Source of the DNA: Heterohyrax brucei
Taxonomy: Eukaryota > Chordata > Mammalia > Hyracoidea > Procaviidae
Direction: 5' to 3'
Assembly: GCA_028571685.1 (NCBI GenBank)
Contig: CM053140.1
Location: 154,489,701-154,553,700, forward strand
DNA length: 64,000 nucleotides
Position numbers and translations under genes: made by a program. Under the pieces are notes generated by a model that saw nothing but the letters and a program-made list of their open reading frames with translations, ran no database searches and was not told where the DNA came from. Shown here one piece after another: positions 12,689 through 22,420 of this stretch (position 1 is the first letter of the stretch; each line of letters opens with the position of its first letter).

Positions 12689-12746
<58 letters not shown>
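12689..12746 (+). repeat. (CA)29 microsatellite
   Basis: Twenty-nine uninterrupted CA units directly at the 3' end of L1-B. The position suggests it grew from the L1 tail. It is a plausible polymorphic marker. Confidence 0.97.
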
Positions 12747-12749
<3 letters not shown>

Positions 12750-12780
12750 CAGAACTTGTAAAACAGAATAACTGATCTAG

Positions 12781-14338
12781 TGGCTGTTCCTGTTTGTTGC
12801 TGATGGGTGACATCATGTTGGTTCTGACTCAAAGAGACTCAATGAACAATAGAAAGAAATATTCTCCCATCCTGTATCATCTTCACAATCACTGTTATTC
12901 TTAAGTCCATTGTTGCAGCTACTGTATCAATCAATCTCACTGAAAGTCTTCCTCTTTTGCTCTGCTGAACCTCGATTTTACCAACATGACATCCTTCTCT
13001 AGGGACTGATCCCTAGATCAGTATGAAGTATCTGAGATAAAGTCTCACTGTCCGTGCTTCTAATAAGCACTCTGTCTATACTTCTTCCAAGACAGATCTG
13101 TTGGTTCACTTAGCAGTCCATGGTATATTCAATGTTCTTTGCCAACACCATAATTCAAAGGCATCAGTTCTATGGTGGTCTTCCTTATTTACTGTCTAAT
13201 TTTCACTTGCATATGAAGTAATTGAAAATGCCCTGGCTTAGGTCAGGCACACACACCTTAGTCTTCAAGGTGGTTTCTTTGCTTTCTAACACTTTAAAGG
13301 GGTTCTTTGAAGAAAATTTGCCCAATGAAATGTCTTTGGATTTTCTTGCAGCTTGCTTCCATGAGTGTTGGTTGTGGATGCAAGTAATACGCAGTCCTTG
13401 ACGACATCAACCTTTTCTCCATTTATCATGATGTTTCATGTTGCTCCAGTTGTGAGAATTTTTGTGTACTTCCTGTTCAGGCTTATCCATAATGAAGGTA
13501 ATGGTCTTAGGTCTTCACCTTCAGTAAGCACTTCAAGTACTTCAGGTCGTCTCATTTTCTGCAAGCAAGGTTATGTCATCTGCATAATGTAGATTGCTTC
13601 CTCCAGTTTTGATGCTCCATTCTTCTTCATATTGTCCGCACTCTGAGATTATTTCTTGACATTCAGGTTGAATAGGTATGTTCAAATGATTCAACCGTGG
13701 CAAACAGCTTTATGACTTCAAACTACCCAGTATCCCTTTGTTCTGATGGAATGGCCATCTCTTGATTCATCTACAGGTTCCTCATGAGCAAAATTAAGTG
13801 TTCTGGAATTCTTTGTGATCCATCGTAATTTGTTATGATCCACACAGTCAAATGCCTTACACAGTCAATAAAACACAGATAAACATCTTTGTGGTATCCT
13901 CTGCTTTCAGCCATGACCCATCTGACATCAACAGTGATATCCCTGATTCCATATCCTCATCTGAAACCACCTTAAATTTCTGGCAGTTCCTTCTTGATAC
14001 ACTACTACAGCAGCTTTTGAATGACCTTCAGAAAATTTTACTCGTGTGTGATATTAATGACATTGTTCAATAACTTAGCATTCTGCTGGATCACCTTTCT
14101 TTGTGCTGTGTGCAGATAGAGATTTCTTCCAGTTAATTGGCCAGGTAGCTGTCTTCCAAATTTCTTGGCATAGATGAGTGAGAACTTCTGAGGCTGTATT
14201 CATTTGTTCGAGTATCTCAGTTGGCATTCTGTCAATTACTGGATGCTTTTTCTTCACCAGTGCTTTCAGTGTGTTCTTTTTCTCTGTATTTATGTAAGCC
14301 CCTGCTTTGCTTTCCCATTGAGTCTTTAGCTCCAAGAA
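12781..14338 (-). mobile_element. RTE LINE (BovB-like), 5'-truncated, with RT-region pseudogene
   Basis: An antisense RTE-type LINE running from the RT N-terminal region (near 14335) to the 3' end (12.78 kb). The piece at 14075-14335 reads in frame on the minus strand and contains HLCQEIWKTATWPINWKKS, also present at 63372 in plus orientation, where it reads HLCQEILRTATWPTDWKRF. Further 3', plus-strand blocks such as AAGTGTTCTGGAATTC and GTTATGTCATCTGCATAA are antisense RT/C-terminal coding sequence. Frameshifts and stops break it. RTE elements encode an APE-type endonuclease and RT, and supply the machinery for AFROSINEs, with which they share a 3' tail. Confidence 0.85.
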
Positions 14339-15215
14339 TTTATTCAGTTTAAGTGGTGAAGTATGGAATTTGGAGCTAGAAAAGTAGGTAAAGACTCGTA
14401 AGTATGTTAAAAGTTAGTCAAGTGGAAAGCCGCAGGTGTCTACCAGAGGAGTTCTTTAATGAATAACTATGTTTTAGAAAGTGTCATTTCAAGACTATTA
14501 TACTAATCTAAGTAAGAGGTTCTAAAAGCTTTGATCAAGGGGCTTGTGGGAGTGTGATTATTTTTGTTTCTTGATTAGGATTCTTGTTACATGGGTATTT
14601 TCCGTTTATATGTTTTTTTCTATGAGCAAACCACGTTTCAACATAAATAAAAATAAAATGTTTACTGACCTCTCTTAAATGTACCACCAATCATTAGCCT
14701 CGTAATATAAAATCCAGAAGGCCTATCTGGATGTCTATCTGGATTGAAAAAAATGTCTATCATTTAGATTGAACAATTACTCCATCTGAATCTATAAGTA
14801 AAATTACATAGAAAGTCCAAATAGAATTAGAAAGCGACTGGGTAAAAGTAGAATCAGAACACATAGATTACTACAGTTATTATGATGAAGTTGATGATAA
14901 GTGTTATTGAGCCCTGATAGCTTAAGTCACCAGTCACCACTGCAGAGAAACAAGTCATTAATACTCAAGTTTTAGAGTTGGGGCAATATTTTCTATGGAG
15001 ATTGCCAGGAATTCTTATGTCTCTTCCTCTTACGTCCTTCCCCTGCTGCCTTGTCTACATGGATCAACACCAATTTTTCTTTTCTTCTTGGAATGTTTTC
15101 AACACTTTAAATAAGTTTGAGAAATAAAAACTTTTTTAGGATTATCTTTTATGGACTAGTCTAGAATACCTGTATTATTGTTTAACTAAAAAATATCTAA
15201 GGCTTTTGATGAGAG
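14339..15215. other. Unassigned sequence
   Basis: No repeat or gene recognised; A/T-rich with no long reading frame. Confidence 0.45.
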
Positions 15216-15219
15216 TCAC

Positions 15220-15525
15220 ATTTTCATTCCCGTGTAAAACCTACAGCATCTAGAGAAGACTCCTGATATAGCACTTGAAGGATGCTGAAAAGTCAGAGAT
15301 GACCTAGAGACTCCTGCCCTGGAAGAATATTATGTTCTTATATGAAATGAGGTAAAGATGATAGGGGAGGGAAGTGACAGAGCTGAGAGAGAAAGAAATT
15401 TCCTGCTAGAGCAGGCACCTTGAATTCAGACTTCTAGCCTACTAGAATGTGAGAGAGTAAACTTCTGTTTATAAAAACCTTCTATTTGTAGTACTTCTGT
15501 TACTGCAGCATTAGGTAACTGAGAC
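15220..15525 (-). repeat. MaLR-type LTR remnant, antisense
   Basis: The plus strand shows the order typical of an inverted mammalian MaLR LTR: CTTCTAGCCTACTAGAATGT, a TAAACTTCTGTTTATAA block, then GTTACTGCAGCATTAGGTAACTGA. It is diverged and lacks the first part. Subfamily not assignable by eye. Confidence 0.6.
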
Positions 15526-15639
15526 AGAATCCTAATACCTGTACCTCTCAATGAAATTCTGTTTGGAAATATTGTTTTCTTTGTTTTGTTAATTAGACCA
15601 CTTTCAAATAGGGTTGATTATAAATCAAATTACTTCTGA

Positions 15640-15900
15640 GTTATAAAAAGATCAGATTAGACATGGAGACACACATAGGGAAGATGGATGCAATGTGAGG
15701 GTCAACTGTAAGCAAAGGAAGCTAAGATCACCAGTAGATGCCAGAACATTGGGAGAAAGTATCACAGAAGGAACTAGCTGACATGGCCAAAATCCTGATT
15801 TAGACATTTAGCCTGCAGAACTGAGTTAAAATAAGTTTCTGTTCTTTAAAGCTGTCTGTTTGCTGTATTTATCTTACAGCAGCACTAGGAAACTAGGACA
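15640..15900 (-). repeat. MLT1-like LTR remnant, antisense
   Basis: A second inverted LTR relic: AGATGGATGCAATGTGAGGG, GCCTGCAGAACTGAGTTAAA, then CTTACAGCAGCACTAGGAAACTA at the end. The order matches the inverted MLT1 layout. Non-coding. Confidence 0.6.
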
Positions 15901-16149
15901 GGAAGGGTAGCAGTAAGTGCAGTTTTGAACATGTTGAGTGTGAAGTGAGCAAACCAATTGAATTTACTGTGTGTTTCAAAAGACGTAGAAGAGAAGACTG
16001 AGTTTTGAGTTAGAAATAGCTATGTCACATTTCTCTGAAGGAGGTTAACAACATACGTCACTGAAATCACCAAGGGAAATAAGAGAAGGAAAGAAGCCTA
16101 CAGAGAGGACTTTATGGATGTTTTAGAGAGATGTCATGGACTGATTATG

Positions 16150-16642
16150 TTCCTTCTAAACTGCAGGTATCAGTTTGACTGGCCATGATTCCCAGCGTTG
16201 TAAAATGTCTGCCATTTCATCATTTTATGGGATTTTCCTATGTGTTGTAAACTTCATCACTATGATTTAATAAGATGAATTAGTACCAGTTACATTGATA
16301 ATATCTGTAAGATTAGATAGTGTCTTGTGCTGGTTCTCTTTCAAGATGTAAAGAGAGAAGCAAGCAAAGGCACATGCAACCTCATGCCACCAATAAAGCA
16401 GTGCTAGAAACAAAAGAGTCCTTTGAACCTGAGGTTCCCAGGCTGAAATGCTCCCACAACAAAGGAAGATTTATGCATCACAAGAACCTTCTTCCAGAAC
16501 TGACAGGGAGACAAATTCTTTCACTACAGCTGATGCTCTGAATTTGAACTTCTAGTGTACTAAATGCAGAAAAATATATATTTCTCTTTGTTAAAGCCAT
16601 CCACTTGTCATATTTCTGTTATTGCGGCACTAGATGACCAGG
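16150..16642 (-). repeat. Afrotherian MaLR-like LTR, antisense (arm 1 of an inverted pair)
   Basis: A roughly 490-bp LTR. It matches copies at 30.69-31.20 kb and 59.85-60.36 kb in the same orientation and 16.75-17.27 kb in reverse. Shared blocks are GGCCATGATTCCCAG, the CTTTGTTAAAGCCATCCACT stretch and GCGGCACTAGATGACCA. The family is an old endogenous-retrovirus LTR; no coding sequence is attached. Confidence 0.8.
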
Positions 16643-16744
16643 GGATGAGTAAAAGAAAAGGACTGCTAAAGGATGCAGAGAAGATAAAATGACCAAAGAT
16701 CTAGAAATATAATTAAGGGATTTTTTTTCGAAAGTATGGGTTTT

Positions 16745-17265
16745 AGTCATCTAGTACTGTTCTAACAGAAATACCACAAGTGGATGGCTTTAATACACAA
16801 AAGTTTATTCTTACACAGCCCAGTAGGCTACAAGTCCAAATTCAGGGTATCTGCTCCATTGGAAGGCTTTCCTTCTGTCAGTTCTGAAGGAAAGTCCTTA
16901 CGTTGCATCAGTCTTTGGTCAGGGAGCATCTTGGTGCTGGAACCTCAGCTCTAAAGGGTGCGCTCTACCCTCAATACTGCTTTCTTGATGGTATGAGGTT
17001 CCCATTTCTGCTTGCTTGTCTCTCTTTTTATCTCCCATAGGATGAAAGGATAAAAGGTGTGCAAGCTGCACTCCAAGGAAACTCCCTGTACAGTGTAATA
17101 GGGAGGTTACCTTAGGAAGAGATTTGCAGGTCCCCCTTAATCCTCTTTAACATAGTGCATAGGAAAAACACAAATGGAGGACAACCACATGATACTGGTA
17201 ATCATGACCCACTCAAATTTCTTTGCATAGTTTTTGGGGGGCACAATTCAGTCCATGGCAGTATT
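16745..17265 (+). repeat. Afrotherian MaLR-like LTR, sense (arm 2 of an inverted pair)
   Basis: The same LTR family as at 16.15 kb in the opposite orientation. It starts with TCATCTAGTACTGTTCTAAC, passes through CCACAAGTGGATGGCTTTAA and ends GGGGGGCACAATTCAGTCCA. Only about 100 bp separates it from the inverted neighbour, with the two LTR 5' ends facing each other. Confidence 0.82.
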
Positions 17266-17795
17266 TATGACTAGCATGATAAAAAATGGTGTTAAGTTAT
17301 CCAGATACTAGGGCTGAGACTTGGAAAGTTTTATTTCCCCAATTTAAAGATTCAGGGGACTCTAACCAATAAATGAATGATTCACAAGTCTTACCTCATG
17401 TATCATCCCAAATTTGGTGTGAACTAGTAAAATGCAGGAGTTGATTTAAAAAAAATAGTTTTTTACATTTATTTAACTTATACTAAGTCATAATACTAAT
17501 ATTTTTTCTTTTGAAGTGATATGAAAATTATAACACTATAAGATGTCCTTACTGAGATACAGAAGTAGTATAAGCCTTTCAACGAATTCAGTGAGTAGTA
17601 ATACATACAGAAGTGTTTTTAGGATAGAAAAGACAACTGCAGTTGTAGGTATAAAGGAGAGAGAAAGGTAGATTGAAAACAAAAGCAAAAGTAGTTAGAA
17701 AACAATTAAGCAAAGTAGGTCAAGAAGAAAGTAGGGAACGGAGCACATAAATTGAAAGACGCGGCAATAGAGACATGATACTTCATCGACAGTAG
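17266..17795. other. Unassigned sequence
   Basis: A/T-rich with no recognisable repeat or gene. Confidence 0.45.
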
Positions 17796-17956
17796 AACAA
17801 AAGTCCCATTGCCATCAAGTCAATTTCAACTCACAGTGAGCCTATAGGACAGACTAGAACTACCTCATTGGGTTTCCGAGAAGTGGTTGGTGGATTTGAA
17901 CTGATGCCCTTTGGATTAGCAGCAGAACACTTAAACATGGTGCCACCAAGGTTCTA
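17796..17956 (-). repeat. AFROSINE, antisense
   Basis: The plus strand shows the inverted element from tail to head: CCCATTGCCATCAAGTCAAT, CTATAGGACAGACTAGAACT, GGTGGATTTGAACTG, then TTAGCAGCAGAACACTTAA and the terminal GGTGCCACCA. It is about full length. Confidence 0.92.
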
Positions 17957-18533
17957 CCCTAGACAGCAGAAAGAAAAAAATTAGTGAAGAAACATGAAAT
18001 GATGGAAGAAAGGAAATTTGGTTTTGGGATTTTCACTGACATAATATGTAGTGTCTCATATTAAAGCCAAGAGTTAACAAAATACTTTAGAAGACAGATA
18101 CAATTGGAAAACATTTGGAACAGCCTCAAAGGAGGATATAGGTACATAATGGGATTGCTGAGCAATTTAAGAGCCCACGTGAGATCAGACTGAATAAATG
18201 CATAGTAAAGTCGTTTAACATGTTCAGATGAGTTTCTTCCCCTCGAACCGTGATTAGACAGTATTTTACAAAATAAAGGAATAAAAAGGACATAGAGAAC
18301 AAGTGAGATTATCTTTAAATTGAACTCCTTAGAAAGGAAATTCAGAGTTCATGTTTTGGAAGTTGAAGGGTTTTATTTTGTTGTGTTTTATTGATTGCTT
18401 GACAGTGAGTTGAAAGACATTGGTTAGTTCACTGAAATTTAGGAGATTAAGTAGCGGACAGGCCAGGACAATGGAAAAGTCATTGACTTGGATATTTATA
18501 CTCACCCAAAATAACCAAACAGAAAGGGATATG
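17957..18533. other. Unassigned sequence
   Basis: No repeat or gene recognised between the SINE and the composite mariner. Confidence 0.45.
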
Positions 18534-18535
18534 TA

Positions 18536-19149
18536 CGAGGTCAACAAGTCCACGAACTTAGTTACTCTAAGTGCTACATACCTCGTTGCTGAATATCACT
18601 ACAGTCGCCCTCAAAGCACTCCCTTGGGATGCCATGCATCTAGTCCTCCCCACCAAAGCAAGTTTGGAACTTTTTCTGGAAGGGCCGTTGCATACCTTGC
18701 ATGGTGGCAAGTTCATGAACTTAATTGTATAGTTGTTTGTGAGGGAGTTTTTAGCCAGTAAACAAATAATTGTATTGGAACACCCTCCCTACTCACCTGA
18801 TCTGGCCCCCCAGTGACATTTTCTTTACCTGAAGAAAAAGGAAATAATGAAAGGAAGATATCTTGATGACATTTAGGACATCGAGGGTAATATGACAACA
18901 GGTCTAATGGCCGTTCCAGGAAGAGTTCCAAAATTGCTTTGACGGGTGAATTAGGCAGTGGCATCAGTGCATAGCTTCCTAAAGGGAGTGCTTCAAAGGT
19001 GGTATTCAGCAATGATGTAGGTAGCACTTTTTTTAGGATGAGTTTGAGAACTTAACTGGCCAAAACGAAACCAAACCCCTGCCATCGACTCAGGTCCAAC
19101 TCATGGAGACCCTGAAGGTCAGAGTAGAATTGCCCCATAGCAGTCCTCA
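18536..19149. mobile_element. Composite (palindromic) mariner element, copy 1
   Basis: Left unit (18536 to about 18729): a minus-oriented mariner reduced to its 3' terminal repeat, the last ~150 bp of the transposase region and the 5' terminal repeat, with everything between deleted. Right unit (about 18730-19149): the plus-oriented C-terminal third of a mariner, starting at GAGGGAGTTTTTAGCCAG and including the DLAPQ/SD-like catalytic region, up to its 3' terminal repeat. Both outer ends are therefore 3' ends in inverted orientation, each next to a TA (18534-18535 and 19150-19151). A truncated AFROSINE sits inside the right terminal repeat at 19061-19140. The near-identical architecture recurs at 45855-46411. 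Confidence 0.85.
19061..19140 (-). repeat. AFROSINE fragment inside the mariner terminal repeat
   Basis: A truncated antisense AFROSINE (tail to GGGCAATTCTACT core). It lies between CTTAACTGGC and GCAGTCCTCA, which together reconstitute the mariner end seen intact at 45.86 kb. It is therefore younger than the mariner. Confidence 0.8.
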
Positions 19150-20674
19150 TATGTATATACTCACTCACCTGTTGACATTATTAGGCTCTAAACACCAGGT
19201 CTTTAATGCAAAAATCAATATTATGTGAAAATGCAAGATGGCTATGTCATTACATAACTGCCAACCCACTGAGAATCATAACTCAGCCAAGCTGACACAT
19301 AATCATCATAGCCAAAGTTAATCTCACCTCAGAACCCTGCTAGAAAAGCTTTAAAGAAAAAAATGTGTTAACTGGTTTATTACAGTTTAATAAAGACTAT
19401 AATGGCCAGAGTTGTATTTGAATAGTTTCTGTTAGCATCTCATTAAGTTTTTTTCTGAACTTTTAATTGTAGGTTTCCAAAGTGAGTTTTTATGACTTTT
19501 TTCATTCCACATTCAATTCAGACAGCAAAGCCATACGTTGATAAACTTACTGACACTCAATTTGCTTATCTTGTTTCCCTTCAAACCTCAAATTGCATAT
19601 AAACAGCAAAACTAATCAACTGAAGCAGAAACATAGTATCAATTAAGCTGGTGTCTGGGAACTGAAAAAAAAAGAGAAACAAAATTAATTCCAATCAGTT
19701 TGGTATTAAAAAAGTTAAAAAAATTAAAAAAATATATAATAACTCAAGATGACTATGGCAGAAAGTAGCTGTAATTTGCCAAAGTGTTTTTATATAAATG
19801 CTTAGAAACCTCCAAAACAGTATTCACATATATATTTTGTTATTTTTAAGTTCTCTTTAGAAACACTGTTAAGACAATTATGATGATATGGAACAGGAAA
19901 TGAGCTTTTCAAATATGTGTCTATTTCTCGTCAGAGAATGCAATAATTTTTCAGGTATTTCATATCTTGACTAATTAGCAAAAATAATGATTATAATTCA
20001 TTAAGAAATTGTTGTGTACTATGTACTCAATGTATTTTTAAAAATATGTTGTTAAATTAAGATGGGCTTCATACATGTACATGTAAAATGTCAATTGGGA
20101 GAGCCAAAATGAGTTTGCATATAGATGTACTAGTTAATAGCCCACATGGCAAATAAACACAATACTTAAGGTTATCATTTATCATTTCTACTAGATGTAA
20201 ATCAATTCAATCTTTACTGGACAGTAGTCACTTTATTCATATGAATAACAATCACTGTAATTTTTTTTTTTTTTTAAATAGTTAACCACTATACAGTTGA
20301 AAACAGCCTGGCCAAGGAAGTTAGTCATAGGTGGCTGGCCCTGAACCATAGATAGCACTCAGAACTCCACTGAAAAGAAAACTAGCCATTTCTTTTGCCC
20401 ATATTCCAATTTGGACAGTTTTTTGGAAGCTGTTAATTGCCTAGTACCTACTCACTCATCTGCCAAATGTCACCCAGACCAACTTGAGGTTTCCTTCTGC
20501 TCTCTCTTATTCTTATGTCATGTCACCTGAATCACACCAATTAGAGTTACAGGGTAGTGATTGTGTAAGGCTTTCCTCTCTCTTCAGTGACTGCTGGTAT
20601 TCCTGGAACATAGACTCATAGGTAAGTTGCTCTGTAATTAGAAAGGCATCGTTTAAAATCAGTTTCCATTATTT

Positions 20675-20850
20675 AGTATCTGCACAACCTTGAGCAAGTT
20701 ATTTAATCTTCAGTTTTGGTGATCTTATCTTTTGAATGGAAATAATGCTCAACAAAAAAGTTTCATTGTAAGGAGTAAAGGAAATAAAATTCATAAGACA
20801 TTTGTTACAATATAGGCACTTGCACTTAATAAATAATATTAATAATGATA
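20675..20850 (+). repeat. MIR SINE relic
   Basis: It shows the MIR core order: ACCTTGAGCAAGTTATTTAA, TTCAGTTTTGGTGATCTTAT, AATGGAAATAATG, and a 3' GCACTTAATAAATA tail. MIRs are ancient tRNA-derived SINEs shared by all mammals. Confidence 0.75.
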
Positions 20851-22224
20851 ATAAAGACATCAATAACATAGAAAATGGTAGAAGGTAGTGAAATTCAGAT
20901 ATATTAAGGTAAACTTGTGAGCTTTGAACAATTACTTAAAATACATGCTTTACGTGTGACTTGGTGTATTTCGCTAGACCATGGAACAACCTTAAATAGG
21001 AGTTAGAAATATTAGTCCAAAGCCACTGAAAGCAGATAGTAAAAATGTATGTTTCCTTTCTGTTATTAAAGTATGTTATTCATGTAATTCACACACAAAA
21101 AGAATTCAAATTTTTTTCAAAAATTTAGCCCTGGAAGAATTTTATACGTATGTTTTCTTTTTCTTTTTGGGGGGTTGTTTATAAAATTACACAAAATAAT
21201 TTGAATAAACTTCCTGTAATTGTAATTTTCAGAACTTCCTAGCCAAATATTGACATTTTCAAAGGAAACGAAGACACATAAAAATTGGATAGGCAATACT
21301 TAAAAAAAGCGTGGTTTAGTCAGTGATAATTTTAATGATTGTATGTTTTAAAACACAATTCTAGGCACAAGGAATGATGTGGCATAAATCAATCTTGTAG
21401 TTTCTATGGGGTATTACACTCATCTCAGTGTTCTCACAGAAGAAAATGAACTACTGCCTCCATCAAGAAAACCTGCTCTATTAGTGGATACTGGAAGTAA
21501 AGAGCGAAAGAGAAGAATATGCGATCACGGGGTGAGGAGAGTGGATGTAGTTGTAGAGAGGCAGGTACTCGGGGTTTTATACGGAAAATTGACTTGAATT
21601 GTAAACTTTCTCTTACAATAAAATATATTTTTTGAAGAAATTAAATAATTACCGAAATACAAGAAAAAGAAAAGAAAATCTACTGTGTTAATTTTCTTCC
21701 AAACCGCAAGTCTTGTTTTGATGGTGGTAGGATGGGGCAGAGAAGGAACAAGAATTTCTTGTATTTCTTAACAACAGTCAAAAGGAGAGGATGAAAATAT
21801 GACCACAAAATAAAACAAAACACTTGATTTGGATTCTTCATGGAGGGTTATCTTCAATGCAGTAGAGTAACCACCACTGAAACAAGTGGAAAAACAACAC
21901 CAATCTGTTCTCAAAAGAGATTTTCCACTTCAACACAATAGTTGGATTCCAGAAAAGTTTTCAGTTAGATGTTTAAAACTTGAATCATATTTTTAAAACA
22001 CTAGAAGAAACAATGAATGAAAAGAATTCAAGAGTTCAGATCATTTTTATAATGCAGAGTTTCACTTTTTTTTTTTTAAATGAGCTCAAGTTTTTACAGA
22101 ACAAAACCAAGAGTTTGCTCATTCTAGGTTCTTTGCTCTGAATAATCTACATTCTGATAACAGATTTGGAATGCCAGTATATGACCAAGATTGTGTGAGC
22201 ATGAATAATAAAAATATCTAAACA

Positions 22225-22420
22225 CACTGAGTGTTTGTTTTGTGCCAGACATTATACAACGTGTTTTATATAGCCTGTCTCATTTGATGCTCACAATCCA
22301 TAATGAAATGGGAACTTTTATTGTCTAGAGGTTCCAGGAAAAGAAGCAGAGATGAAGTTGTCGTCCCATATGAAGCGGTTAAGCTTGGATCAGCTCAGTC
22401 CATTTGACACCTAAGATAAA
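22225..22420 (-). repeat. MIR SINE relic, antisense
   Basis: The inverted MIR order is visible: TTTTGTGCCAGACATTATAC, a CATTTGATGCTCACAA block and AATGGGAACTTTTATTGTCT. Diverged. Confidence 0.6.

Larger units (their letters stand above)
8866..12746 (+). mobile_element. L1-B: 5'-truncated L1 with long 3'UTR and (CA)n tail
   Basis: The copy begins inside ORF2 at the end of the endonuclease/linker region (SSLKRSKLINHWLNLQKKN-like). It runs through RT and the C-terminal segment to the ORF2 stop at 11718-11720, then through a 3'UTR of about 970 bp. The 3'UTR is the same type as in L1-C and in the fragments at 6.6 kb and 52.8 kb. The element ends in 29 CA dinucleotides instead of a plain poly(A). 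ORF1 and the endonuclease are absent. An AFROSINE interrupts it at 11.07-11.21 kb. Confidence 0.88.

Noticed and set aside
12518-12745. Minus-strand open frame starting with Cys-Val repeats
   Set aside because: A translation of (CA)29 and the L1-B 3'UTR.
18420-18761. 113-codon plus-strand open frame and a 104-codon minus-strand frame at 18713-19027
   Set aside because: Both run through the composite mariner. The minus one is antisense to transposase sequence; the plus one crosses unique DNA and an inverted terminal unit.
21406-21597. 63-codon frame in the repeat-poor block (ENELLPPSRKPALLVDTGSK…)
   Set aside because: Short, no family resemblance I can name and no convincing splice context. 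Kept only as part of the unassigned block.
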